Below are positions 46,352 through 56,295 of a stretch of 64,000 nucleotides of DNA, one piece after another. The notes under the pieces were generated by a model that worked only from the letters and a program-made list of their open reading frames with translations, searched no databases and was not told where the DNA came from. Numbering within the stretch: the stretch's first letter is position 1; every line of letters starts with the position of its first letter. Source of the DNA: Desulforamulus ruminis DSM 2154 (GTDB lineage: Bacteria > Bacillota > Desulfotomaculia > Desulfotomaculales > Desulfotomaculaceae); assembly GCF_000215085.1 (NCBI RefSeq), contig NC_015589.1, positions 310,001-374,000 on the forward strand. Direction: 5' to 3'. A program made the position numbers and the translations under genes.

Positions 46352-48013
46352 TTGGAAATTACCTGCGCCGAAGCGTTGGTACGCTGCCTGGAATTGGAAG
46401 GTGTTGAGCTGGTGTTTGGTTATCCTGGTGGTGCCATCCTCCCTGTGTACGATGCCTTAAATGACAGCAAGATTAAGCATATATTAACCCGGCACGAGCA
46501 GGGGGCGGCCCATGCTGCCAGCGGGTATGCCCGCACCACGGGGAAGGTTGGAGTGTGCATGGCCACCTCCGGCCCCGGTGCTACCAATCTGGTAACCGGT
46601 TTGGCCAACGCCTACATGGATTCGATTCCTTTGGTGGCCATCACCGGCCAGGTTCCCACCTCCCAGGTGGGAACGGACGCTTTCCAGGAAGTGGACATCA
46701 CCGGAATTACCATCCCCATTACCAAACACAATTATTTGGTTAAAGATGCTAAAACGCTGCCTTTAATCGTCAGAAGGGCCTTTCACATCGCCCGTACGGG
46801 CAGGCCCGGGCCGGTGCTCATCGACCTGCCCAAGGATGTGGCCAATACCCGGATTAAATTTAACTATCCCGAAGAAGTTCATTTAAAAGGTTATAAACCG
46901 ACGGTGAAAGGGCACATTGCCCAGATCAATCAGGCAGCCAAACTGATGATGCAGGCGGAACGGCCGGTCATCTATGCCGGAGGCGGTGTGGTCAACGCCG
47001 AAGCCTCGGAGGAGCTGGTCTGGCTGGCAGAAACCCTGGACGCCCCGGTGGTGACCACCCTCATGGGTCTGGGAGCTTTCCCCGGCGACCACCGGTTGTT
47101 CCTGGGTATGCCGGGGCTGCACGGAAACCTGGCGGCCAATCTGGCGGTAACCCACAGCGACCTGCTGATTACCCTGGGAGCCCGGTTCGATGACCGGGTT
47201 ACCGGGCGGATTGCAGGCTTTGCCCCGGGGGCCAGGGTAATCCACGTGGACATTGACCCGGCGGAGATCAGTAAAAACGTCATTTCCCACTTGCCCATCG
47301 TGGGCGATACCAAAAAGGTGCTGACAGATCTACTGGTGCGCCTGGATAAAAAGCAAAATCCCGGCTGGATTGAGCAGGTCAGTTCCTGGAAGGAAGAGCA
47401 TGCCCATCGTTATCAGCAGGAAGGGGAGCTTTTAAAACCTCAGTACGTTATTGAGGAAATCTACCGCCATTCCAAGGGCGACGTCATTGTAAGCACCGAC
47501 GTTGGGCAGCACCAGATGTGGGTGGCCCAGCATTTTCCCTTTAAAGAGCCCCGGGCCCTGGTTACTTCCGGCGGACTGGGCGTGATGGGTTTTGGCCTGC
47601 CCGGCGCCATTGGCGCCCAAATTGGCCGGCCGGAAAAAACCGTGGTGCTGGTCACCGGGGACGGCAGTTTTCAAATGTCCTTAAACGAGCTGTCCACCGC
47701 GGCGGAGCAGGAACTGCCTTTAAAAATTGTGGTGCTGAACAACCGCTGCCTGGGCATGGTTCGTCAACTGCAGGAATTTTATTGCGAAAAGCGTTATACC
47801 GCTGTGGATTTCGGCTTTGTGCCGGATTTTGCCGCCCTGGCCAGGGTCTATGGTTTTAAGGGATACACGGTTAACACGGCGGAAGAGCTGCAGTCAGCCT
47901 TGACCGAGGCCTTCCAGGATCCCGGACCGGTGCTCATTGACTGCAGTGTGGATCCCAATGAAAACGTACTGCCCATGGTACTGGCAGGGAAAGACATCTG
48001 TGACCCGGTGTAG
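46352..48013 (+). CDS. ilvB: Acetolactate synthase large subunit, second copy
   Basis: A second 553-residue acetolactate synthase catalytic chain, clearly paralogous to the first but diverged along its length. The catalytic glutamate (LTRHEQGAAHAASGYAR) and ThDP motif (GDGSFQMSLNELSTA to LNNRCLGMVRQLQ) are intact. It starts at TTG 46352 after AAGGGAGGG. No second small subunit follows; it may share IlvN or act unregulated. The 46177-46351 gap contains imperfect GGCC-rich inverted segments. Confidence 0.92.
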   Translation: MEITCAEALVRCLELEGVELVFGYPGGAILPVYDALNDSKIKHILTRHEQGAAHAASGYARTTGKVGVCMATSGPGATNLVTGLANAYMDSIPLVAITGQVPTSQVGTDAFQEVDITGITIPITKHNYLVKDAKTLPLIVRRAFHIARTGRPGPVLIDLPKDVANTRIKFNYPEEVHLKGYKPTVKGHIAQINQAAKLMMQAERPVIYAGGGVVNAEASEELVWLAETLDAPVVTTLMGLGAFPGDHRLFLGMPGLHGNLAANLAVTHSDLLITLGARFDDRVTGRIAGFAPGARVIHVDIDPAEISKNVISHLPIVGDTKKVLTDLLVRLDKKQNPGWIEQVSSWKEEHAHRYQQEGELLKPQYVIEEIYRHSKGDVIVSTDVGQHQMWVAQHFPFKEPRALVTSGGLGVMGFGLPGAIGAQIGRPEKTVVLVTGDGSFQMSLNELSTAAEQELPLKIVVLNNRCLGMVRQLQEFYCEKRYTAVDFGFVPDFAALARVYGFKGYTVNTAEELQSALTEAFQDPGPVLIDCSVDPNENVLPMVLAGKDICDPV

Positions 48014-48061
48014 GTTGAGTAACCGGACCGGAATCACTGATTGCAGACGGGAGGGTATGGT

Positions 48062-49579
48062 TTGCAGAACCGGGTATACATCTTTGATACAACGCTGCGG
48101 GACGGGGAACAGTCCCCGGGTGTCAGTTTAAATATGAACGAAAAACTTCAAATTGCCAGGCAACTGGCACGACTGGGCGTAGACATTATTGAAGCGGGTT
48201 TTCCCATTACCTCCCCCGGAGATTTTGCCGCGGTTCAGGCCGTGGCCAGGGAAGTCAAGGGAGTCACCGTGGCCGGTTTGGCCCGGGCCAACTTCAAAGA
48301 CATCGACCGGGCCTGGGAAGCTCTCTTGGACGCGGAGCAAGCCCGCATTCACGTCTTTATCGCCACCTCGGACATTCACCTGAAATATAAGCTGCGCAAG
48401 GACCGGGAACAGGTGCTTGCGGCTGCGGTGGAGGCGGTGAAATACGCCAAGAAATACACCTCCGATGTGGAATTTTCCGCGGAGGATGCGTCCCGGTCGG
48501 ATGTGGATTACCTGTGCCGGGTTTTTGGGGAAGTGATTAAAGCCGGGGCAACAGTGATTAACGTGCCGGATACGGTGGGCTACACCACCCCGGAAGAGTA
48601 CGCCCGGTTTATCCAAACCATCATGGAGAAAACTCCCGGCATGGAAAAGGCGGTTCTCAGCGTGCACTGCCATGACGATCTGGGCATGGCGGTGGCCAAT
48701 TCCCTGGCGGCGGTGGGAGCCGGCGCCCGCCAGGTAGAGGGAACCATCAACGGCATCGGGGAGCGGGCGGGCAATGCGGCCCTGGAAGAAGTAGTGATGG
48801 GCCTTTATACCCGCAAGGACCGGTATGGTTTGACCACCGGCTTTAACACCCGGGAAATTTTCCGCACCAGCCGGCTGATCAGTTCATTAACCGGCATGCC
48901 TGTGCACCCCAATAAAGCGGTGGTAGGTAAAAATGCCTTTGCCCACGAATCCGGCATCCACCAGGACGGGGTCTTAAAGGAAAGAACCACTTACGAAATT
49001 ATGAATCCCGAACTGGTGGGCATTACCGCAGGGAATCTGGTGCTGGGCAAACACTCCGGACGCCATGCCTTCCGGAACCGCCTGACCGAACTGGGTTACG
49101 AACTGAACGATGAAGAACTGAACCTGGCCTTCGGACGGTTTAAGGCCCTGGCCGACAAAAAGAAAGAAATCACCGATCACGATCTCCAGGCCCTGGTGGA
49201 AGATGAAATCCGGCATGTGCCGGAAACCTATGTGCTGGAATACCTGCATATTTCCAGCGGCACCACCGTGGTGCCCACCGCCACCCTGGGACTTCGTGCC
49301 GGAGATAAATTAAAAGAAGATGCCGCCTGCGGGGACGGCCCTGTAGACGCCATCTATAATACGGTGGATAAAATTACCGGAGTGTCCTGCACCCTGGTGA
49401 ACTACGCCATCAACGCCATTACGGCGGGCAAGGACGCCCTGGGCGACGTTACTGTCAAGCTGAGGAAGGCGGACCAGGAGAAGGTCTACACCGGACGGGG
49501 CGTCAGCACCGATATCCTGGAGGCCAGCGCCAAAGCCTACGTCAATGCTGTAAATAAGCTGATGTATGATAATAAATAG
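48062..49579 (+). CDS. leuA: 2-isopropylmalate synthase
   Basis: LeuA (505 residues) condenses ketoisovalerate with acetyl-CoA, committing to leucine. The HMGL-like barrel opens with [16 protein letters not shown], metal-binding histidines are in [16 protein letters not shown], and the C-terminal LeuA dimer/regulatory domain occupies about residues 380-505, so leucine inhibition is likely. TTG 48062 follows GGGAGGG by 6 bases; the earlier in-frame TTG at 48041 would contain the ribosome binding site. Confidence 0.95.
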   Translation: MQNRVYIFDTTLRDGEQSPGVSLNMNEKLQIARQLARLGVDIIEAGFPITSPGDFAAVQAVAREVKGVTVAGLARANFKDIDRAWEALLDAEQARIHVFIATSDIHLKYKLRKDREQVLAAAVEAVKYAKKYTSDVEFSAEDASRSDVDYLCRVFGEVIKAGATVINVPDTVGYTTPEEYARFIQTIMEKTPGMEKAVLSVHCHDDLGMAVANSLAAVGAGARQVEGTINGIGERAGNAALEEVVMGLYTRKDRYGLTTGFNTREIFRTSRLISSLTGMPVHPNKAVVGKNAFAHESGIHQDGVLKERTTYEIMNPELVGITAGNLVLGKHSGRHAFRNRLTELGYELNDEELNLAFGRFKALADKKKEITDHDLQALVEDEIRHVPETYVLEYLHISSGTTVVPTATLGLRAGDKLKEDAACGDGPVDAIYNTVDKITGVSCTLVNYAINAITAGKDALGDVTVKLRKADQEKVYTGRGVSTDILEASAKAYVNAVNKLMYDNK

Positions 49580-49581
49580 TG

Positions 49582-49694
49582 GCTTTCGGTCCGAGGAAGC
49601 ATTCCTCGGTCGGCTGTCGGCTTTCAGTTTTCGGTTTTATGGTTTTAACCGATGACCGATAGCCAATAACCGACAGCCGACCCCAAAGCAATAC
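49582..49694 (-). repeat. Dispersed intergenic repeat, copy at leuA-leuC
   Basis: The gap holds the hairpin GACCGAGGAATG/GCTTCCTCGGAC-like pair near 49590-49613, then GGTCGGCTGTCGGCTTT near 49609, and the reverse complement of the argG-argH copy: GTATTGCTTTGGGGTCGG, TTATTGGCTATCGG, TCATCGGTT on the minus strand from 49694. The pair of GGCTGTCGG segments are inverted relative to each other, giving a long imperfect stem. Confidence 0.65.
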
Positions 49695-49723
49695 TAAACA
49701 AGCAAATGAGAGGTGAAGTAACC

Positions 49724-50986
49724 GTGCCAATGACAATAACGGAAAAGATACTGGCTGCGGCGGCAGGGAAGGATTACGTAAAACCCGGCGAACTGATTAA
49801 CGCCAAGGTAGACCTGGTGCTGGCCAACGACATCACCGCCCCGGTGGCCATTAAAGAGTTCGAAAAAATCGGCCTGCCGGGGGTTTGGGATAAAGAAAGA
49901 GTGGCCCTGGTGCCCGACCATTTTGTACCCAACAAAGACATCAAATCCGCCGAGCAGGCGAAGATGGTGCGGGACTTTGCCCACAAACAGGAACTGACCC
50001 ATTACTTTGAAGTGGGACGCATGGGCATTGAGCACTGCCTGCTCCCCGAACAGGGCCTGGTGGGCCCAGGGGACGTTATTATCGGAGCCGATTCCCACAC
50101 CTGCACCTACGGTGCTTTAGGAGCCTTTGCCACCGGCGTCGGCAGCACCGACCTGGCCGCGGCCATGGCTCTGGGAGAAACCTGGTTTAAAGTGCCTGAA
50201 TCCATTAAATTTGTTTTTAACGGCAAACTCAACCCCTGGGTGGGGGGCAAGGATTTAATCCTCTACACCATCGGTAAGATCGGCGTGGACGGCGCCCTTT
50301 ACCGGGCCATGGAATTCTGCGGGGAAGCCATTGAACAGCTTTCCATGGACGGCCGCTTCACCATGTGCAACATGGCCATTGAAGCCGGAGGGAAAAACGG
50401 GATTATCCAGCCCGATGAAATAACCCGCCAGTACGTTGAGGGCCGCACCAAGCGTCCTTATACCTTCTATACCAGCGATCCCGACGCGCAATATGCGGAA
50501 GTGCATGAATTTGACGTGAGTAAAATCGAGCCCCAGGTGGCTTTCCCCCACCTGCCGGAAAATGCCCGGTCCATCCGGGAGGCCGGTAACGTGGAAATTG
50601 ACCAGGCGGTCATCGGCTCCTGCACCAACGGGCGCATGGAAGACCTGCGCATTGCCGCCCAGGTTTTAAAAGGACAAAAAGTCAACCGCCGGGTGCGCCT
50701 GATCGTCATTCCCGGCACCCAGGAAATTTATCGCCAGGCCATGCATGAAGGACTGTTCGACATTTTCCTGGAGGCCGGCGCAGCCGTCAGCACCCCCACC
50801 TGCGGCCCCTGTCTGGGCGGCTACATGGGGATTTTGGCCCAGGGCGAACGCTGCATTGCCACCACCAACCGGAACTTTGTGGGCCGCATGGGCCACGCCG
50901 GAAGCGAAGTATACCTGTCCAACCCGGCCGTGGCTGCCGCCAGCGCCATCACCGGAAGGATATCTCATCCCGAGGAGGTGCTCTAA
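49724..50986 (+). CDS. leuC: 3-isopropylmalate dehydratase large subunit
   Basis: LeuC (420 residues, the short clostridial/archaeal-like type) is an aconitase-family [4Fe-4S] enzyme. Cluster cysteines are in [12 protein letters not shown] and [12 protein letters not shown], and [20 protein letters not shown] is conserved. GTG 49724 lies 9 bases after AGAGGTGA; the ATG at 49706 lacks a site. Its stop overlaps the leuD start. Confidence 0.94.
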   Translation: MPMTITEKILAAAAGKDYVKPGELINAKVDLVLANDITAPVAIKEFEKIGLPGVWDKERVALVPDHFVPNKDIKSAEQAKMVRDFAHKQELTHYFEVGRMGIEHCLLPEQGLVGPGDVIIGADSHTCTYGALGAFATGVGSTDLAAAMALGETWFKVPESIKFVFNGKLNPWVGGKDLILYTIGKIGVDGALYRAMEFCGEAIEQLSMDGRFTMCNMAIEAGGKNGIIQPDEITRQYVEGRTKRPYTFYTSDPDAQYAEVHEFDVSKIEPQVAFPHLPENARSIREAGNVEIDQAVIGSCTNGRMEDLRIAAQVLKGQKVNRRVRLIVIPGTQEIYRQAMHEGLFDIFLEAGAAVSTPTCGPCLGGYMGILAQGERCIATTNRNFVGRMGHAGSEVYLSNPAVAAASAITGRISHPEEVL

Positions 50987-51483
50987 TGAAACTGCAGGGT
51001 AAAGTTTGGAGATTCGGCAACGACGTGGACACCGATATTATCATCGCCGCCCGCTATTTAAACAGCTCGGACCCGGCGGAACTGGCCCAGCACTGCATGG
51101 AGGACGCGGACCCTCAGTTTTCTTCCAAAGTAAAGACCGGTGACATCATGGTGGCCGGTAAAAACTTTGGCTGCGGCAGTTCCCGGGAACATGCCCCCAT
51201 TGCCATCAAGGCGGCGGGACTGTCCTGCGTGGTGGCCAAATCCTTCGCCCGGATCTTTTACCGCAACGCTTTTAACATCGGGCTGCCCATCTTTGAGTGC
51301 CCCGAGGCGGTTGAAGAGGTTAAAGAAGGAGAAGAATTAACGGTGGACGCGGCCACCGGCAAGATTATCAATCATACCACCGGCAAGGAATACCAGGCCG
51401 CCCCCATCCCGGAATTTATGAGCCAGATTATTGACGCCGGGGGATTGATCAGCTACGTAAAAGGGCGGGTGAATCATGCATAA
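50986..51483 (+). CDS. leuD: 3-isopropylmalate dehydratase small subunit
   Basis: LeuD (165 residues) is the swivel-domain subunit; [14 protein letters not shown] and [21 protein letters not shown] form the substrate site. Its ATG overlaps the leuC stop (TAATG), and its end overlaps leuB by 8 bases, so the three are translationally coupled. Confidence 0.96.
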   Translation: MKLQGKVWRFGNDVDTDIIIAARYLNSSDPAELAQHCMEDADPQFSSKVKTGDIMVAGKNFGCGSSREHAPIAIKAAGLSCVVAKSFARIFYRNAFNIGLPIFECPEAVEEVKEGEELTVDAATGKIINHTTGKEYQAAPIPEFMSQIIDAGGLISYVKGRVNHA

Positions 51484-52546
51484 AATCGCACTGCTTCCCG
51501 GCGACGGCATTGGTCCGGAGATTGTGCCCCAGGCGGTCCGGGTTCTGGAAGCCGTAGGGAAAAAATTTAACCTGGAATTTCAGTTTGAAACCGCTCTGAT
51601 TGGCGGAGCGGCTTACGACGCCACCGGTCATCCCCTGCCGGAGGCAACCCTGGAGCTATGCCGCCGCAGCGACGCCATTTTGCTGGGCGCCGTGGGGGGA
51701 CCCAAATGGGATAACCTGGAGCCCGACCTGCGTCCCGAACGGGGAGCCCTGCTGCCCCTGCGCAAGGAACTGGGACTGTACGCCAACCTCCGTCCCGCCG
51801 CAGTGAACCCGGCCCTGGCTTCCGCCTCCACCCTGAAGGAAGAAATTGTTTCCGGGCTGGATATTATGATTATCCGGGAGCTAACCGGCGGTCTCTACTT
51901 CGGCCAAAAACACCGGGAAGAGCTGCCCGGCGGCGGTCAAAAGGCGGTGGAAACCCTGGAATACTCCACCGGGGAAATCGAACGGGTGGCCCGCCTGGGC
52001 TTTGAAATGGCCCGCAAGAGAAATAAACGGCTGATGTCCGTGGATAAGGCCAATGTGCTGGAAAGCTCCCGGCTGTGGCGGGAAGTGGTCCAGGAACTGG
52101 CCAAAGAATACCCGGATGTTGAGCTGAACCATATGTATGTGGATAACTGCGCCATGCAGTTGGTCCGCAACCCCAAACAGTTTGATGTCATGGTTACCGA
52201 GAACATGTTCGGCGATATCTTAACGGACCTGGCTTCCCAACTGACCGGCTCCATCGGCATGCTGCCTTCCGCCAGCATCGGCGGAGAAGTGGCTCTATAC
52301 GAGCCCATCCATGGCTCGGCGCCCGATATTGCCGGTAAAAACCTGGCCAATCCCATTGCCACCATCCTGTCGGCAGCCATGATGCTGCGGGTGTCCTTTG
52401 GTTTGGAAGAACCGGCCGCCTCCATTGAGGGAGCGGTGGCCAAGGTGCTGGAGCAGGGCTACCGCACCGGCGACATCATGCAGCCCGGCCAAAAGCAGCT
52501 GGGCACCGTGGAAATGACCGAAGCGATACTGAAGGCTTTGGGGTAG
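51476..52546 (+). CDS. leuB: 3-isopropylmalate dehydrogenase
   Basis: LeuB (356 residues) oxidatively decarboxylates 3-isopropylmalate with [15 protein letters not shown], the substrate arginines in [12 protein letters not shown] and [12 protein letters not shown], and [21 protein letters not shown] are diagnostic. Completes the leucine branch. Confidence 0.97.
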   Translation: MHKIALLPGDGIGPEIVPQAVRVLEAVGKKFNLEFQFETALIGGAAYDATGHPLPEATLELCRRSDAILLGAVGGPKWDNLEPDLRPERGALLPLRKELGLYANLRPAAVNPALASASTLKEEIVSGLDIMIIRELTGGLYFGQKHREELPGGGQKAVETLEYSTGEIERVARLGFEMARKRNKRLMSVDKANVLESSRLWREVVQELAKEYPDVELNHMYVDNCAMQLVRNPKQFDVMVTENMFGDILTDLASQLTGSIGMLPSASIGGEVALYEPIHGSAPDIAGKNLANPIATILSAAMMLRVSFGLEEPAASIEGAVAKVLEQGYRTGDIMQPGQKQLGTVEMTEAILKALG

Positions 52547-52577
52547 TGCATAAATAAGCAGTAATAGACTAAATGAG

Positions 52578-54170
52578 GTGAGTCAAATTGGGGATTATAA
52601 GGGTCTAATCAAAATTTACGACACATCCCTGAGGGACGGGACCCAGGGAGAAGGGGTCAGCCTTTCGGCGGAAGATAAAATGAAAATTGCCCGGCGTCTG
52701 GATGAAATGGGCTTCCACTATATTGAAGGGGGATGGCCCGGCTCCAATCCCAAGGATATGGAATTCTTTGCCCGCCTGCGGCAGACGCCTTTAAAGAATG
52801 CCCTGGTCACCGCCTTTGGCAGCACCTGCCGCCCGGGGGTGGAAGCGGCCCGGGATGAAAACCTCAACCGGCTGCTGGAATCCGGGGTGCGGGCTGCGGC
52901 TATATTTGGCAAAACCTGGGATTTCCATGTCACCAAGGCCCTGAATACCAGTCTGGAAGAGAACCTCCGCATGGTGCGGGACTCGGTGGCTTATCTTAAG
53001 CAACAGGGCCTCACGGTCTTTTTCGACGGAGAGCACTTCTTTGACGGCTTTAAAGCCAATCCGGACTATGCCCTGTCGGTCCTGCGGGCCGCCGTGGAGG
53101 GAGGGGCCGACGCGGTGGTGTTGTGCGACACCAACGGCGGTACTCTGCCCCACGAGCTCCAGTCGGTGGTTGCCCGGGTAAAGCAGGAACTGCCGGGGGT
53201 GGAATTGGGCATTCATGCCCATAACGACGGGGAAATGGCGGTGGCCAACACCATTGTGGCGGTCCAGGCCGGAGTAACCCAGGTGCAGGGCACCGTGAAC
53301 GGCCTGGGCGAACGCTGCGGCAATGCCAATTTATGCTCCATTCTGCCGAACCTGACGTTGAAACTGGGGTATGAGACCATCCCCCGGGAAAATTTTGCTT
53401 TCCTGACGGAGCTTTCCCGCTTTGTCTACGAGGTGGCCAACTTGAACCCGGTGAATAACCAGCCCTTTGTGGGAGAGAGCGCTTTTGCCCACAAGGGGGG
53501 GATTCATGTCAGCGCCCTGCTGAAGGAACCGGGAACCTACGAGCATATGCCTCCGGAGTGGGTGGGCAATACCCGCCGGGTGCTCATGTCCGAATTGTCC
53601 GGTCTGTCCAACCTGCTTTATAAATACAAGGAACTGCACCTGGACAAAAGCAGTCCCGAGGGACGCAGAGTACTGGAACAGCTTAAAAACATGGAACACC
53701 GGGGCTACCAGTTTGAGGCTGCCGAGGGTTCCTTGGAAATTATGCTGAGAAAGGCTGTAAACGGCTACCGGGAGCCCTTCCAACTGGAAAGCATGCGGCT
53801 TATTCTAGAGATGCGGGAAGACCGGCCCATTCAATCGGAGGCCGTGATTAAGCTAAGAGTCGGGGAAGAAGTGGTGCACACCGCCGCCGAAGGCAACGGC
53901 CCGGTGAACGCCCTGGACAACGCCCTGCGCAAGGCACTGGAAACCGTTTATCCCGAGGTTCCCGGGCTGCGGCTGTTGGACTACAAGGTCCGGGTACTGG
54001 AAGAAAAGGCCGGCACCGAAGCCCAGGTACGGGTGCTTATCGAAACCGGAAACGGCAAAAAAACCTGGGGAACGGTGGGTGTGTCCACCAATATCATTGA
54101 AGCCAGTTGGCAGGCTTTGGCCGACGGCATGGCCTACGGCCTGCTGAAAGATGAGAACAATAAGGCTTAA
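52578..54170 (+). CDS. cimA: (R)-citramalate synthase
   Basis: A 530-residue LeuA-family enzyme of the CimA type (IYDTSLRDGTQGEGVSLS, GGWPGSNPKD, GIHAHNDGEMAVANT, GLGERCGNANL, plus a C-terminal regulatory domain). It makes citramalate from pyruvate and acetyl-CoA, and LeuCDB then give 2-oxobutyrate for isoleucine, bypassing threonine deaminase; no ilvA is nearby. The start is uncertain: GTG 52578 overlaps GAGGTG, and no ATG fits, leaving a rare ATT at 52587 or another signal possible. Last gene of the operon. Confidence 0.92.
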   Translation: MSQIGDYKGLIKIYDTSLRDGTQGEGVSLSAEDKMKIARRLDEMGFHYIEGGWPGSNPKDMEFFARLRQTPLKNALVTAFGSTCRPGVEAARDENLNRLLESGVRAAAIFGKTWDFHVTKALNTSLEENLRMVRDSVAYLKQQGLTVFFDGEHFFDGFKANPDYALSVLRAAVEGGADAVVLCDTNGGTLPHELQSVVARVKQELPGVELGIHAHNDGEMAVANTIVAVQAGVTQVQGTVNGLGERCGNANLCSILPNLTLKLGYETIPRENFAFLTELSRFVYEVANLNPVNNQPFVGESAFAHKGGIHVSALLKEPGTYEHMPPEWVGNTRRVLMSELSGLSNLLYKYKELHLDKSSPEGRRVLEQLKNMEHRGYQFEAAEGSLEIMLRKAVNGYREPFQLESMRLILEMREDRPIQSEAVIKLRVGEEVVHTAAEGNGPVNALDNALRKALETVYPEVPGLRLLDYKVRVLEEKAGTEAQVRVLIETGNGKKTWGTVGVSTNIIEASWQALADGMAYGLLKDENNKA

Positions 54171-54178
54171 ACGGCATG

Positions 54179-54207
54179 AAGGCCGGGTGTTTTTCACCCG
54201 GCCTTTT
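54179..54207 (+). terminator. Terminator of the ilv-leu-cimA operon
   Basis: AAGGCCGGGTG and CACCCGGCCTT pair around TTTTT and are followed by TTATA, directly after cimA. Confidence 0.9.
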
Positions 54208-54367
54208 ATAATGGGGAAACCTTCATTCCAATCTCTAAAATGGAATAAATCAGGTTTTTTAAATAATATTGGTTTAATTTTATGATAATATATAGCCATA
54301 TCATAGTGGCAGAAATAGCCAATTTACACAAGAAGGCTATAAATAAAGAATGAATGGGGGAGAGTTA

Positions 54368-56101
54368 TTGAAGAAACACAGAATGGTTACCGGAGCTGTA
54401 CTGGCACTGACATTCAGCATTTGGGCGGCTTCTCCGGCGCCTGCCGGCGCAAACGAAGCGGTTGTTTCGGTCCCAGCCCAGGCTTCCTCAAGCGCGGAGG
54501 CAAGCAGCGTACAGATTTTTCCTGCGACTGAGGTAAAATTAACAGAATCCCAGCAAAAAAACCTGGATAAAATTTACGACATTCTTCCGGAACTGGGGAA
54601 ACTAAACGTCCAATATATCACAGACCCCGAAGCCGAAGGCAGATGGTCGGTATTTCTGGGGAAAGGGAGCTTGACAAGTTCTGGCGACCGTCCCGAGAGT
54701 TCTGCCCGGTTAGAATTTGACGCCGGAAGCGGGGAGTTAATTGATTTTGATTTCCATAACCCGCAATGGGCTTCGGAGAAAACTCCGTCTCCGGAATATG
54801 CCAAACAAAAGGCCGCCGAATTTGTCCGTCAGCTTTTGGGGGATAAGGCCGACCAGTACAAGGTGGGCGAAAATCTTGGTTATAGCGGAAGTTCCCATAG
54901 TGATGACAAGGGAAATCAAATTAATTGGACGGCTGCCAGCGTTCAGTTCAATCCACTGATTCACGGAGTTCCCTTATTAAACTGGGGCTTTAGAGTGAAT
55001 GTGGACGTCGCCGGCCATATTACCGGGTTTTCACAGCAAGACTCCATGCAGGATTTACCGGAAACTTTGTTCCCGGATCCAAAGAACGCCATCAGCCTGA
55101 AAGAAGCGGAAAGAAAATATGCCCGGGAAGTGCAAATGAAGTTGTCCTACCGTCAGCAGCAACCTTTATCCTACCGGATGATGGGCCAACTGGCGGAGAC
55201 GCGTCCGGCTCTAGTGTACACGCCCAATTTCCAAGGGTCTATTGATGCCCTAGCGGGTGAGCCGGTGGAGGATTTGGGCTATGTATTGGGCCAGCCGGAG
55301 CGGCGGGTGCTGACCGGTGAGGGAAAAGAGTTGGTTGCCCGCACCCCGGAAGAAGGGGTCAAATTACTGGCTGAAAAGTTTGGTGTGGATATGAACAACA
55401 TGGAACTTTTGCGTCGTCCTGAAGATCGCATAGATTCCCAGGAGAAGCGTAATATAAAAGACTATACGTGGAGAACCCCGTATGATTTACAAGAAGATCG
55501 GGAAAATCCTCGCTATGTCACCCTTCACACCGAGGCGGACACCGGGAAGGTGCTGAATTTTTCAGTGCAGGATGAGGCTTTCCGGGGGAAAGAAGGAAAG
55601 ATTACCCTGGAGACTGCCAGGCAGAAAGCAATACAGTTTGTGCAGCCCTATCTGGAAGCGGGTTCCGTGGAAATGGAACTGGTATCCTGGCCATTGGGTC
55701 AATTCATCCCCTCCTGGGTGGATCAAAGCAAGATAGACCGGGACGAACTGCCGGTACCCATCAGTCATTTTGTTTTCCAGCCCCTGCATCAAGGAATTCC
55801 GGTGGTAGACCGGGGTTATTCCGTATCTGTCAATGAGGTAACCGGTAAGGTGGTTAGCTATGTCCAGGGGGGACTGGACCCGGCTGTTGAGCTGCCGGAT
55901 GCCCAAGGAGTTGTTCCGGCGGAGGTGGCCAAAGCCGAGTATTTAAAAACCCATCCTCTGCGTTTGGTTTATTTATGGCCGGAATGGTTTGGACAGAGGC
56001 CCCCGGCTCCCTATCTGGTTTATACACCGGAAGAAGCGCTGGGATGGACCTATATTGATGCTTTGACCGGTAAAACCGTGGTTATAGAAGAAGGCAACTA
56101 A
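54368..56101 (+). CDS. Secreted protein with YcdB/YcdC-like (PepSY-type) repeats
   Basis: A 577-residue exported protein of unknown role. Residues 1-32 form a signal peptide (KKHRMVTGAVLALTFSIWA, APAGA). The rest contains repeated PepSY-like units: each has an A-x-x-K-A helix, a W- or Y-rich strand such as INWTAASVQFNPLIHGVPLLN, and V-x-G-x-I/V-x-x-F/Y (HITGFSQQ, TGKVVSYVQG). YcdB/YcdC proteins are common in sporulating Firmicutes. TTG 54368 is preferred because GGGGGAG lies 6 bases before it; an ATG at 54350 lacks a site. It is flanked by terminators, so it is a single-gene unit. Confidence 0.75.
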   Translation: MKKHRMVTGAVLALTFSIWAASPAPAGANEAVVSVPAQASSSAEASSVQIFPATEVKLTESQQKNLDKIYDILPELGKLNVQYITDPEAEGRWSVFLGKGSLTSSGDRPESSARLEFDAGSGELIDFDFHNPQWASEKTPSPEYAKQKAAEFVRQLLGDKADQYKVGENLGYSGSSHSDDKGNQINWTAASVQFNPLIHGVPLLNWGFRVNVDVAGHITGFSQQDSMQDLPETLFPDPKNAISLKEAERKYAREVQMKLSYRQQQPLSYRMMGQLAETRPALVYTPNFQGSIDALAGEPVEDLGYVLGQPERRVLTGEGKELVARTPEEGVKLLAEKFGVDMNNMELLRRPEDRIDSQEKRNIKDYTWRTPYDLQEDRENPRYVTLHTEADTGKVLNFSVQDEAFRGKEGKITLETARQKAIQFVQPYLEAGSVEMELVSWPLGQFIPSWVDQSKIDRDELPVPISHFVFQPLHQGIPVVDRGYSVSVNEVTGKVVSYVQGGLDPAVELPDAQGVVPAEVAKAEYLKTHPLRLVYLWPEWFGQRPPAPYLVYTPEEALGWTYIDALTGKTVVIEEGN

Positions 56102-56104
56102 TAA

Positions 56105-56139
56105 CAAGAAACCTGGCGTCAGAAGCGCCAGGTTTCTTG
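56105..56139 (+). terminator. Terminator after the YcdB/YcdC-like gene
   Basis: CAAGAAACCTGGCG and CGCCAGGTTTCTTG form a 14-bp stem with a short loop, followed by TTTCTCTT. Confidence 0.88.
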
Positions 56140-56295
56140 TTTCTCTTCATGATGCACTGGTGAAATAAATTATTATAAATCTTAGAAGGTTTTATGCAGA
56201 AATATATCGAAGAAGAAAGATTAAACAGATTCAAAGAGCATTAGTCTGTAAAATTTAGCCATACTAAAAATATAATAAAATAGGGGGAGTGCCGG

